64,000 nt of DNA, taken from Methylocella tundrae (GTDB lineage: Bacteria; Pseudomonadota; Alphaproteobacteria; Rhizobiales; Beijerinckiaceae). A program made the position numbers and the translations under genes. Below, one piece after another: positions 22,206 to 30,585 of the stretch; the stretch's first letter is position 1; each line of letters starts with the position of its first letter. Location of the stretch: the NCBI RefSeq assembly GCF_038024855.1, contig NZ_CP139089.1, positions 744,001 to 808,000 of the forward strand, in the 5' to 3' direction. A model generated the notes under the pieces. The model saw only the letters and a program-made list of their open reading frames with translations, was not told where the DNA came from and made no database searches.

Positions 22206-23066
22206 CTAAATCTGCGCGCGCAGCCGGACGATCTCCCTGGCGAGCAGCCGCAGATCCTGCCAGGCCAGTTTCTTCTGCGCCGGTTGCCGCAAAAGATAGG
22301 CCGGATGAAGCATGGCGATCGCCTTGATCGTCGCGTTTCCGGCTGCATAGTTGAACCAGCGCCCGCGCAATCGCATGATCCCGTCTTTCGAGCCAAGCAG
22401 GGTCTGCGCCGAGGGGGCGCCGAGGCAGACGAGGATTTTTGGACCAACGAGTTCGATCTGCCGCTGTATAAACGGCAGACAGGCGGCGGTCTCGATCGGG
22501 GTCGGGGTTCGATTGCCAGGGGGGCGCCACGGAACGATGTTGGCGATATAGACCTGGCTGCGCTCAAGCCCGATTGAAGCCAGCATTTTGTTCAGCAATT
22601 GACCGGCGCGGCCGACGAAAGGCGCGCCCTGCCGATCCTCGTCCGCGCCCGGCGCTTCGCCGACGAACATAATTTCGGCCCCAGCCTCGCCGTCGCCAAA
22701 GACGAGCTGGGTCGCCGTGGTCTTGAGGCCGCATCCTGTAAATCGCAGCAGCTGCTCGCGCAGTTCCGCAAGGGTTTGAGCCGACGCCGCGGCCGCCCGC
22801 GCGTCCTGCTCGGCTTCTTCCGCGAATGCGGCCGTGCTCGCTGCGCGCGGCGGAGTGGCGGACGCGGGCGGCTGGCGCGGCGGCTCCTCCCTTTGTATGA
22901 CACGTTCAGGCTCCCGCGCTATCGGCGAAGCCGAAGCTTGCGCTTCCGCCAGCCGATCATGCGGCGCCTCGTCGAGCGCGATGTCGACGCCCATGTCGGC
23001 GTACCAGCGTAACAGTTGAGTAAGGCCGTCCGGCACGTTGCGAACCTGTGTAAGCTGTGAATCCAT
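22206..23066 (-). CDS. Family 4 uracil-DNA glycosylase
   Basis: This encodes 286 residues from ATG 23066, with a TTG two codons earlier as an alternative. A poorly conserved 100-residue N-terminal part precedes the catalytic domain. There, [28 protein letters not shown] forms the water-activating and uracil pocket, followed by [18 protein letters not shown] and the distal [11 protein letters not shown] motif. It removes uracil from DNA in base excision repair. The entry segment reads [12 protein letters not shown], with only the second cysteine of the usual CxxC iron-sulfur pair. Other cysteines follow (ACLPF, VCLGAP). Monocistronic. Confidence 0.9.
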   Translation of the reverse strand: MDSQLTQVRNVPDGLTQLLRWYADMGVDIALDEAPHDRLAEAQASASPIAREPERVIQREEPPRQPPASATPPRAASTAAFAEEAEQDARAAAASAQTLAELREQLLRFTGCGLKTTATQLVFGDGEAGAEIMFVGEAPGADEDRQGAPFVGRAGQLLNKMLASIGLERSQVYIANIVPWRPPGNRTPTPIETAACLPFIQRQIELVGPKILVCLGAPSAQTLLGSKDGIMRLRGRWFNYAAGNATIKAIAMLHPAYLLRQPAQKKLAWQDLRLLAREIVRLRAQI

Positions 23067-23108
23067 CGCCAAATTTTACGTGCGGCGCTCAAGCCATCGA
23101 AGCAATGT

Positions 23109-24098
23109 TCAAGGTCTTGGCGCGGCCGCGCGTTTCAGCCTGTCATTGATCGCCTCGCCAAGGCCAAAATGCGGGATCGGCGCAACGGCGATGGAGGGCG
23201 GCCCCATCGCGTCGAGTTCGCGCAGGAAACCGAAGAGATTGGCCGCGGCCTCATCGAGATTTCGCCCCGGCGACAGGTCGAGTACAGCGTCTTGCGCAGA
23301 AAATCGACCGCCGAAATCGAGCCCGGCTTCGCCATGTTCGACACCCGACGCGTCAAGACGAAGGCGCGCGCGCGGCGCGTAATGGGAGGAGAGGGATCCC
23401 GGCGCGATGGTCGCGCCTTCGCTTCTGGCGCCGCCGAGCGCGATGCCCAAGGTTTCTTCGATCAGCGCGCGGGAGAGACCACCCGGCCGCAGGAGGCGCG
23501 GAGGCCCGTCGAGACACGCGACGATCGTCGATTCGACGCCGACCGGGCAGGGCCCCGCGTCGAGAATGAGGTCGATGTCGGCCGAGAGATCCTCAAAAAC
23601 ATGGGCGGCGCTGACCGGGCTGACACGGCCGGAACGGTTGGCGGAGGGCGCGGCGAGAGGGCGCCCCACGGCGGCGATGAGGCTGAGCGCCGCCGGATGG
23701 GAAGGGATGCGAAGGGCGATCGTCGCTTGGCTTGCCCGCGCGAGATCGCAGACCGTCGCATGGGGGGCGAGGGGGAGCACCAGCGTCAAGGGGCCCGGCC
23801 AGAAGCGCTCGGCGAGTTGGTTCGCCTCACGTGAAAACACACCCTGCGCCTTCGCCTCTTCGAGGCTCGACACATGGGCTATGAGCGGATTGAAGGATGG
23901 ACGTCTTTTCGCCGCATAGATGCGCGCGACGGCGGCCTTTGAGGTTGCGTCCGCGCCAAGGCCATAGACCGTCTCCGTCGGGAAGGCGACGAGTTTTTCC
24001 GCGCGCAGAAGGCTCGCAGCCGCCGCGATGCCGGCAGCATTGGCCTCGCATATGCGCGCGCGCGGCGCGACGATGGCGGAGCGAAGATCATTGTTCAT
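23109..24098 (-). CDS. Threonylcarbamoyl-AMP synthase, Sua5 type
   Basis: This 329-residue protein has a YrdC domain ([18 protein letters not shown], the [13 protein letters not shown] nucleotide-binding segment, [33 protein letters not shown]) and a Sua5 C-terminal extension after the linker [12 protein letters not shown]. It makes threonylcarbamoyl-AMP from threonine, bicarbonate and ATP for the t6A modification of tRNAs reading ANN codons. Its ATG overlaps the stop of the upstream HxlR regulator by 4 nt (ATGA), so translation is coupled to a regulator with no obvious link to tRNA modification. Confidence 0.95.
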   Translation of the reverse strand: MNNDLRSAIVAPRARICEANAAGIAAAASLLRAEKLVAFPTETVYGLGADATSKAAVARIYAAKRRPSFNPLIAHVSSLEEAKAQGVFSREANQLAERFWPGPLTLVLPLAPHATVCDLARASQATIALRIPSHPAALSLIAAVGRPLAAPSANRSGRVSPVSAAHVFEDLSADIDLILDAGPCPVGVESTIVACLDGPPRLLRPGGLSRALIEETLGIALGGARSEGATIAPGSLSSHYAPRARLRLDASGVEHGEAGLDFGGRFSAQDAVLDLSPGRNLDEAAANLFGFLRELDAMGPPSIAVAPIPHFGLGEAINDRLKRAAAPRP

Positions 24099-24511
24099 TT
24101 AGCGAAGCTCATCGGCGCGGCCTGCTCGAAGGATTGGCTTTGGCCTTTCGCCGCCTGATCGAAACGTCGCTGGGCGTCTTCGATGACCGAGACATTCCGC
24201 ACGGCCCAGGCGCCGAGTTCGCGCACCGGAACCAGCAGGGAATGCCCGAGCGGCGTCAATTCATAGTCGACGCGCGGCGGGATGGTCGGGAAAACCGTTC
24301 GCGTCACAAAGCCGTCGCGCTCGAGGCCGCGCAAAGTCAGGGTCAGCATGCGCTGCGAGATGCCGCCGACGCGTCGGCGCAGTTCGTTAAAACGCATCGG
24401 ACCATCGCCCAAAAGCATGACGACCAGAACGCTCCACTTGTCGCCGATGCGGGACAGCACCGGCGCGACGCGGGCGCATTCGCTAGGCACATGCGTGTGA
24501 CTCTGTTCCAA
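24095..24511 (-). CDS. HxlR-family transcriptional regulator
   Basis: This 138-residue winged-helix HxlR protein shows [52 protein letters not shown], then [16 protein letters not shown] single cysteine at position 12 (SECARV) sits where the thiol-redox switch of YodB- and HypR-type quinone sensors lies. The gene is divergent from azoR, the azoreductase that YodB controls in Bacillus, so redox- or quinone-responsive repression of azoR is a reasonable inference. It overlaps the tsaC/sua5 start by 4 nt. Confidence 0.92.
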   Translation of the reverse strand: MEQSHTHVPSECARVAPVLSRIGDKWSVLVVMLLGDGPMRFNELRRRVGGISQRMLTLTLRGLERDGFVTRTVFPTIPPRVDYELTPLGHSLLVPVRELGAWAVRNVSVIEDAQRRFDQAAKGQSQSFEQAAPMSFAK

Positions 24512-24545
24512 AAATGTGCCTCCTTGCGCCTTCTTTACAGGTACG

Positions 24546-24576
24546 CATAGTGCCTTGGTTACAAACCTATACTATG
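24546..24576. promoter_or_regulatory. Candidate HxlR operator
   Basis: Concentric inverted repeats lie in the 80-bp divergent gap: CATAGT (24546-24551) with ACTATG (24571-24576), and within them GGTT-ACA-AACC (24557-24567). The dyad is centred about 30 nt before the chosen azoR start and 50 nt before the regulator start, as expected for an operator controlling both. No binding data; inference from symmetry and position. Confidence 0.5.
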
Positions 24577-24591
24577 AAAGAGCATCGGTCC

Positions 24592-25206
24592 ATGAAACTT
24601 CTGCACATCGATTCCAGCATTCTCGGCGGCTATTCGGTCAGTCGTCAGCTCTCCGCCGATATCGTCGCGAAGCTGCGCGAGATCACCCCCGGCCTTGAGA
24701 TCATCTACCGCGACCTCGCCGCGGAGCCGACGCCTCACCTTTCAGGTTCTTACCTCGCTGCGCAACAGCCAGGAGCTCCGGCGCCCGACGCTGAGATGCG
24801 GCAAGACGTTGCTCTCGGGGCCAAAATTCTGGACGAATTTCTTGCCTCCGACATCGTGGTGATCGGCGCGCCTATGTATAATTTCGCAATCCCAAGCCAG
24901 CTCAAGGCCTGGATCGACCGGGTGGTCATCGCCGGAAAAACCTTTCGCTATTCCGAGACAGGCCCCGAGGGGCTGGCCGGGCCTAAGAGAGTGATCATCG
25001 CCTCGTCGCGCGGCGGCGTATTCTCGGGAGGCGCCCCTGCGGCGGCGCTCGATCATCAGGAAAGCTATTTGCGCGCCGTTTTCGGCTTCATAGGCATTGC
25101 CGGCGTCGAAATCCTGCGCGCCGAAGGCATCGCTTTTGGGCCGGACCCCAAGGCGGACGCGATCAAAGCGGCCCAGCACGAAATTTCTAATCTGAAAGCG
25201 GCCTGA
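24592..25206 (+). CDS. azoR: FMN-dependent NADH-azoreductase
   Basis: This encodes 204 residues from ATG 24592, preceded by AAAGAG. An in-frame ATG at 24574 lies inside the proposed operator and has no binding site. The flavodoxin-like fold shows [19 protein letters not shown] at the phosphate loop, [26 protein letters not shown] and ASSRGG. AzoR reduces azo dyes and quinones with NADH and protects against thiol-reactive quinones. Divergent from its likely HxlR regulator. Confidence 0.93.
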   Translation: MKLLHIDSSILGGYSVSRQLSADIVAKLREITPGLEIIYRDLAAEPTPHLSGSYLAAQQPGAPAPDAEMRQDVALGAKILDEFLASDIVVIGAPMYNFAIPSQLKAWIDRVVIAGKTFRYSETGPEGLAGPKRVIIASSRGGVFSGGAPAAALDHQESYLRAVFGFIGIAGVEILRAEGIAFGPDPKADAIKAAQHEISNLKAA

Positions 25207-25312
25207 GCCGGACCGCAGCGGGCTGGCGCTCATATTGGATCGTGCGGGCCGCCCACCCTGGCGGTCGGCGCGATCCCCGGCGAAGCTTTTCCAGACCGCG
25301 GCAAGCGCAACC

Positions 25313-26254
25313 CTATTTCGCCAAAACCTCGACATCTCTGTCGACCGTCGATTCGACCTTGAAATTGGTTTGATAGACGTTGCTGTCGTGCCTTGCGATG
25401 GCGACATATTCGCCTTCCGCGAGAACCAGCGAGGGGAAGGCCCCGATCATTTCGCGAATGACGTCGCCGCCGGGCGTCAGGATCGTGAAGGAAGTGTTGG
25501 CGAGCGCTTCGCCGCTTGGACCGCTGACGAGCTTCAACGTCATCGTCGCCGCGCGATGGCGCAAGGTCGCGTCAGTCAGTTTGCCTGGCTGCACGTGCAG
25601 ATCGGCGCTAATCACCGAATTGGTCGAGTTGACCGAGCCATTGCTTTGCTGGTCGAGCAGGGTCGAAACGACGTGATAATTGCCTTCCGGCAAGCCAATC
25701 ATATCGCCGGATTTTCCATTGGCGACGAGCTTTGCTTCGGAGTTGTTTCGCTCCGGAACATAGATTGAGATTTGCGTTTTCGCAGGAGCGATCGGCGCAT
25801 CGCCGAGCATGCCGACAACGCGCAGCGCGCCGGCGTTGAGAACCAGTTTCTCGGTCACGCTCTTGCCGTTGATCTCGACTCTTTTTGTTGCTCCAGCAAG
25901 GCCAAAGGCGGCGTGGACGATGAAATTGCCGTCGCGAAGGGTGAGCGCCGGCGCCGCGTCCGTTGAGTCGGCGACGAGTGTGTGGGACCCGTCGAGTTCG
26001 GCCTTTTCATCAAAGACGCGCCAGTGAACGCCGGCGCGCAGCGGTTGCGTGTCGGTCGCGCCGAGAAAAGCGCTAAGGTGCAGAATATTGCCCTGCGCCG
26101 CCTGTGGCTTCGCCGCTTCTTCGCCCGCGGGCAGGCGCAAGGGCGGAATCTTCGATGCGTCCGACGGGGCCGTATTCGGAGTTTGCGCCATAGCCGCCGT
26201 CGTGAGCCAAACGCAGGCGAACAGGGCGCCGGCAAAGCTCAAGAGCGCTTTCAT
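25313..26254 (-). CDS. Secreted protein of unknown function, conserved in Hyphomicrobiales
   Basis: This encodes 313 residues from ATG 26254, with a signal peptide MKALLSFAGALFACVWLTTAAMAQ. The rest is beta-rich, with three or four successive carboxypeptidase-regulatory-like units. These show the pattern VHWRVFDEKAELDG..., LRDGNFIVHAAFGLAGATKRV..., LVLNAGALRVVG..., LPEGNYHVVSTL..., LAEGEYVAIARHDSNVY. I recognise the sequence type as a conserved periplasmic hypothetical of this order, with no assigned role. It lies 83 nt downstream of the YfhO-type gene on the same strand and may be co-transcribed. Confidence 0.75.
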   Translation of the reverse strand: MKALLSFAGALFACVWLTTAAMAQTPNTAPSDASKIPPLRLPAGEEAAKPQAAQGNILHLSAFLGATDTQPLRAGVHWRVFDEKAELDGSHTLVADSTDAAPALTLRDGNFIVHAAFGLAGATKRVEINGKSVTEKLVLNAGALRVVGMLGDAPIAPAKTQISIYVPERNNSEAKLVANGKSGDMIGLPEGNYHVVSTLLDQQSNGSVNSTNSVISADLHVQPGKLTDATLRHRAATMTLKLVSGPSGEALANTSFTILTPGGDVIREMIGAFPSLVLAEGEYVAIARHDSNVYQTNFKVESTVDRDVEVLAK

Positions 26255-26337
26255 CGCAGTGGTCTTAGGCAAATCCGCGCCCGCTGCGCGCAAACATGCG
26301 CCGGTCGCGGCGCGCCAATCGGGCTTCACGTGATCCC

Positions 26338-28815
26338 TTACTCCTCGGTCTTATGCAGGATGGTCGAAAACGCCGCCGACAGATTTGCAAATGACAGCGG
26401 CCGGAAAGCGAATTCAATGCTGTGGCGTCCCGCCGGCACTTCAACGCCGCGGAACAGAATATTGGCTTTCAGCATCGGCTGCGGCTTGCCGTCGACGCGA
26501 ACCTCCCATCCAGGATAAAAGAGATCGTGGAGCACGACAATGCCGGCTTTGTCGGCGTCAACGTCGAGCGTTACCGCATTGTCGGAGTAATTTGTGATCT
26601 CCACACGCGACGGATCTGGCGTCGCGACCGGCGGCGCATTGAAGCTTGCGTCGGAAACGCGGTCGCGGACCTGCCGGAGATCATCAAGGTTTGCCTGATC
26701 GATCAGCGCTTCGTGAGTGCGGTCGAAGTCCGGCATGACGTGTTCGTCCAGCACCTGTTCGCTATCGACAATTTTGACGTCTGGCGCGAAATAGGCGCGG
26801 GGCGCGGCTTTGCCAAGCTTATAAATATACATATTGTCGCTCGAATAGATCAAGGCGGCCTTCGGGCGCGGCACGTGGCGCGGCAAGCGCGTCAATGGCC
26901 GATCGAGGACCAGATATTCAAGCCCGAGCAAAGATGCGAGGCGGCATTTGTAGCCGCGAAACGTGCCGGGGAAATGGCGCAGATTGGGATCGCCGGCATT
27001 GTCGCCGGGGCCGACGGCGCGCTCATAACCGTCGATGCGCAGGGGGTTGTAGCCGACGGTATTTTCCAGCTTCAGCGCCATCGAGGCGTTTTGCCATGGA
27101 CCAGGCAGCCCGAGGATCTCGACGCGCGGATGCTCGCCATCATGCGTCTTGGCGGCGATTTCGCGACGCAGCAGCGCGACGCCCGCCGCCTCGCCCGGCG
27201 TCATCGTCGCGAAGACGCTATAGCGGCTGACCGGCTCGGCGTTGAGCGACGAGGCGGCGTTGCGCCAGACGATCTCGCCCCCGGTGATGAGAACGAACAA
27301 GCCCGCCGCCAGGGCCCGCCTGCGGCGATCCTGCAAGGCGAACAGAAGCGCCGCTCCAACGAGGCCGATCGCGGCGGAGACGCCAAGCTGGCCGATCGAA
27401 GTCGCGACCCGGCCTTCGCGGAGGGAAAAGGCGAGGCCAGTGCCGATCAGACCGGCGACGGCGAGCGTGGTCGCCGCGGCCAGCGCCCAGCCGAACCATC
27501 GCGGCGGTGCGCCGAAAAAGCCCGGCAGACCGTCGACGACATAGCGATGCAGCAAATAGCCCGAGCCGAAAGCCAGGGCGATATTGAGGATAAAGGTGGC
27601 GTCGGCCGGCCGGCGATAGAGCGAAACGCCTGGAATCCAATCGAAAGCAAGCGAGAAGAACGGCGTGTAGCGGCCGAGCGAATACAAGGCCGCCACGACC
27701 AGGACAATGAGGAAAAAGCGAATGCCGCGCGCGAAGATCCGACCGGCTGCAAGCCCATGCCACACGAAAAGGAGAATCGGCAAAGTGCCGACGAAGAGAT
27801 AATCGACGGCGCGGTCGGTCCAGTCGGCCCGCGTCATCGTGTCGTAGTCCGGGCCCCAATAATCGTAAAGATGATCAAGAGAGCCGAAGAAATTTGGCAC
27901 GATGAGCGTAATGAGATTGACGGGGGCGAGCGATCCCGCCGCCGCGACGCCAAAGGCGATGCCGGGGCGGTTGGAATCACCGAGAAACTGCATCGTCAGC
28001 AGGGCCGGAACGAAGAGAATCGCGCCGATCACGCAAGCTGCGAGGGCGAGCACGCCCAGTCTCGCGCGAAGATAGGCGAAAGCGGCGCCGGATTGCGCGA
28101 TGGCGAAAATGACGCGCCCGGCCAGAACCATGCAGAGCAAATAGGCGACCTGATCCCGCCCCAGCGTCATCAGCGCCGCGAAGACGCCGAACAGAACGGC
28201 GAACCGATAGGACCGCCGCTCCAGCGCGATTTCGAGGCACCAAAGCGCCGCCGGAAAGAAAGAATAGGAAATGATCATTCCAGTGTGCTGCAGTCGCGAC
28301 GAGGCCGCGCCGCCAAGCATGAAAATCAGCGCCGCGAGGACCGCGCCAGCGGGGCTCCAGCGCCGCCGGCGGAACAGTCCCAGCATGCAGAGCCCGCCGA
28401 AAGCGAGATGAGCCAGTATGACGCCGTCAAACAGCTGCATCGAAGCGTTGGGCGCAATGAGCGCGAACAGCACCATGCTTGGCGTGAAGAGCAGCGATTG
28501 CGGATCGGCTACGGACGGGTGTCCGGCAAAATGATAGGGATTCCAAAGCGGGATCTCGCCGCGATGAAGGGCGTCGGCGAGAAAACGGAACATCGGATAG
28601 AAATGATTCTTGGAATCCCAGGGCACCACCGCTCCGCTTACCAGCCAGCAGGCGAGGGCGAGGCCAAGGAACGCCAGAAGGGCCATCACGGCGAAGAAGC
28701 TCGCCCGGCCTGTCCAGACCGGCGCCTGAAGCCGCTCCTCCGCTTCGGAAAGCCCTCGGCGCGCATGGCGGCCGAGCGTGGTTGAAGGGTAGGGGAGCGT
28801 ATCGAAAAACGACAT
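26338..28815 (-). CDS. YfhO-type polytopic membrane protein
   Basis: This encodes 825 residues from ATG 28815. About a dozen membrane helices fill the first two thirds. The sequence VVPWDSKNHFYPMFRFLADALHRGEIPLWNPYHFAGHPSVADPQSLLFTP is the conserved first periplasmic loop of the YfhO/GT-C-like family, with its acidic W-D and NPY segments. The C-terminal soluble part ends FYPGWEVRVDGKPQPMLKANILFRGVEVPAGRHSIEFAFRP, also typical of YfhO. Family members are linked to sugar decoration of surface polymers. Substrate unknown. Likely operon with the secreted protein downstream. Confidence 0.88.
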   Translation of the reverse strand: MSFFDTLPYPSTTLGRHARRGLSEAEERLQAPVWTGRASFFAVMALLAFLGLALACWLVSGAVVPWDSKNHFYPMFRFLADALHRGEIPLWNPYHFAGHPSVADPQSLLFTPSMVLFALIAPNASMQLFDGVILAHLAFGGLCMLGLFRRRRWSPAGAVLAALIFMLGGAASSRLQHTGMIISYSFFPAALWCLEIALERRSYRFAVLFGVFAALMTLGRDQVAYLLCMVLAGRVIFAIAQSGAAFAYLRARLGVLALAACVIGAILFVPALLTMQFLGDSNRPGIAFGVAAAGSLAPVNLITLIVPNFFGSLDHLYDYWGPDYDTMTRADWTDRAVDYLFVGTLPILLFVWHGLAAGRIFARGIRFFLIVLVVAALYSLGRYTPFFSLAFDWIPGVSLYRRPADATFILNIALAFGSGYLLHRYVVDGLPGFFGAPPRWFGWALAAATTLAVAGLIGTGLAFSLREGRVATSIGQLGVSAAIGLVGAALLFALQDRRRRALAAGLFVLITGGEIVWRNAASSLNAEPVSRYSVFATMTPGEAAGVALLRREIAAKTHDGEHPRVEILGLPGPWQNASMALKLENTVGYNPLRIDGYERAVGPGDNAGDPNLRHFPGTFRGYKCRLASLLGLEYLVLDRPLTRLPRHVPRPKAALIYSSDNMYIYKLGKAAPRAYFAPDVKIVDSEQVLDEHVMPDFDRTHEALIDQANLDDLRQVRDRVSDASFNAPPVATPDPSRVEITNYSDNAVTLDVDADKAGIVVLHDLFYPGWEVRVDGKPQPMLKANILFRGVEVPAGRHSIEFAFRPLSFANLSAAFSTILHKTEE

Positions 28816-29210
28816 TAGGATGGAGTTCCGATGGGCGGGTTCGTAATGGAGAGGCAAGCGAGTTCTCGCAGCGTCTCAGCAAACTGCTGCGTGATTGGGC
28901 ACATTGAGGCTGGCAGCGTGCCAATTCGCCAAATTATACGGCGTTTTCAAGGAGCGGATGAAGCGAAGTCCGAGCATCGCGGATTTTTGAACGTATTGTG
29001 ACCCTCGACTTGGGAACGCGCTTCAATCTGACCAGCATATGCCCCGAGGGCGTCCCGAAGCTGGCCTCTCCATTTCCTTCCCTTCTCCCGGTCAATTATG
29101 CTTGTTCCATAAATAAAATCGCCAGATGTCATCGAGGCGCGCTTGTGTCTGTCGGCGCGGCGGGATTTGATCGCCGCCACCCCTTCTATGCCGAGTTCAG
29201 TGAACCTGCC
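28816..29210. other. Divergent intergenic region
   Basis: Between the YfhO-type gene (-) and the nitroreductase (+). It is moderately AT-rich around 29090-29130 (ATAAATAAAATC). An in-frame extension of the nitroreductase reaches back to 28998 but has no family similarity. No repeats noticed. Confidence 0.45.
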
Positions 29211-29774
29211 ATGAACGAACTGATCGAAATGCTTAAGACCCGGCGCTCGGCGCCGCCGGCGACCTTGTCAGGTCCCGCACCCACCGCCCAAGAGATCGAA
29301 ACCCTGCTGACGATTGCCGCTCGGACGCCCGACCATGGCAAGCTCGCGCCCTGGCGCTTCATCGTCTTCGAAGGAGATGCGCGCGAGCGCGCCGGAGCCA
29401 TCATCGCGGACGTCTATGCGCAAGCGAACCCGGGGGCGGGCGCTGAACGCAAAGCCGCCGAGCAAACGCGCCTTAGCCTCGCGCCGCTGGTGATCGCGGT
29501 GGTGTCGCGCGCGGCGCCTCACCCGAAGATTCCCGAATGGGAGCAGGTTTTATCCGCGGGCGCGGTCTGCATGAACCTCGTCGTCGCGACAAATGCGCTT
29601 GGCTTCGCCGCCGCCTGGCTGACCGAATGGTATAGCTATAATCAGGAGGTTCTGGCTCGGCTTGGCGTTGGGGCCGGAGAAAAAATCGCGGGGTTCGTCC
29701 ATATCGGCCGCAATGACTGGAGGCGCGAGGATCGCGTGCGGCCGGCGCTCGCCGATATCGTGACGCGATTTTAA
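29211..29774 (+). CDS. Nitroreductase family protein (YdjA-like)
   Basis: This encodes 187 residues from ATG 29211. It is a small single-domain FMN nitroreductase with MLKTRRSAPP at the FMN phosphate site, IAARTPDHGKLAPWRFIVFEG, SAGAVCMNLVVATNALGFAAAWLTEW and a final GFVHIGRN. The HGKLAPWRF pattern is that of YdjA-type NAD(P)H nitroreductases. The true substrate is unknown. No clear ribosome binding site precedes this ATG, so the start is less sure than the family. Confidence 0.85.
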   Translation: MNELIEMLKTRRSAPPATLSGPAPTAQEIETLLTIAARTPDHGKLAPWRFIVFEGDARERAGAIIADVYAQANPGAGAERKAAEQTRLSLAPLVIAVVSRAAPHPKIPEWEQVLSAGAVCMNLVVATNALGFAAAWLTEWYSYNQEVLARLGVGAGEKIAGFVHIGRNDWRREDRVRPALADIVTRF

Positions 29775-29879
29775 GGAGGTGTGTTCGGAAAGCCGCAGTT
29801 TTTCCCTAGCAAGACCGTAGGCTGAACATTGAAATATTGAGCATTTTCGATAGGCGTCGAAGGAAACAGGGCTCCGTTC

Positions 29880-30581
29880 ATGAGAATTAACGCTGATTTC
29901 ACGCGTCGGATTGTGGTGCGCCGTGGCGATGCGCAATGGACGCCCTCGCCGCAGAAGGGCGTGGAGCGGCTGATGCTCGACCGGATCGGCGGGGAAGTCG
30001 CCCGGGCGACGAGCTTCGTGCGCTTTGCGCCGGAAACCGACTTTCCTGGTCATACGCATGGCGGCGGCGAAGAAGTTTACGTCATCGACGGCGCGTTCGA
30101 GGATGAAAATGGGCTCCACGCGGCTGGCGCCTATATTCGAGACCCGATCGGCTCCTCCCATGCGCCATTCAGCGCGCAAGGCTGCACGCTTTTCGTCAAG
30201 CTCTGGCAATTCGACAAGGACGATCACGATCACGTCGAAATCGACACGGCGTCCGGCGAATGGCGCAAAGCGCCGGAAGGCTTTGCGATTCAACCGCTGC
30301 ATCATTTTGCCGGGGTCACGACCTTCCTTGTCCGGCTTGATCAAGGCGCGACCCTTAACCGGGCCATCCACCCCGACGGCGAAGAGATGGTCGTTCTCGC
30401 TGGCGCCTGCGCCGACGCCGAGGGAGACTATCCGGCGGGGACGTGGATCCGCGATCCCGGCGGGCGGGTGCAGCGCCTGTTTTCGGCGGACGGATGCACG
30501 CTGTTCGTCAAGACCGGCCATCTTGCGGCGGCGGCTGCCGCGGCGCGGATGGCCGATGAGGCCGCCTCCGGCGCAGGATAA
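29880..30581 (+). CDS. Double-cupin, ChrR-like cupin domain protein
   Basis: This 233-residue protein has two tandem ChrR-type cupin units. The first has the metal-binding set HTHGGGEEVYVIDGAFEDENG and a closing H in SSHAPFSAQGCTLFVKLWQF. The second has HPDGEEMVVLAGACADAEGDY and FSADGCTLFVKTG, with only part of the histidine set. ChrR C-terminal cupins bind zinc and control ECF sigma factors, but the N-terminal anti-sigma domain is missing here, so an enzymatic or sensing role on its own is possible. Convergent with the MscS gene, 4 nt between stops. Confidence 0.8.
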   Translation: MRINADFTRRIVVRRGDAQWTPSPQKGVERLMLDRIGGEVARATSFVRFAPETDFPGHTHGGGEEVYVIDGAFEDENGLHAAGAYIRDPIGSSHAPFSAQGCTLFVKLWQFDKDDHDHVEIDTASGEWRKAPEGFAIQPLHHFAGVTTFLVRLDQGATLNRAIHPDGEEMVVLAGACADAEGDYPAGTWIRDPGGRVQRLFSADGCTLFVKTGHLAAAAAAARMADEAASGAG

Positions 30582-30585
30582 CGTC

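Noticed and set aside
26422..28785. A 787-residue open frame on the plus strand
   Set aside because: It lies exactly antisense to the YfhO-type gene and is very rich in Arg/Glu/Ala/Asp with no hydrophobic core. It is an artefact of GC-rich codon use on the other strand.
29550..30521. A 323-residue minus-strand frame opposite the nitroreductase and cupin genes
   Set aside because: It spans two genes and their gap in antisense and matches no protein type.
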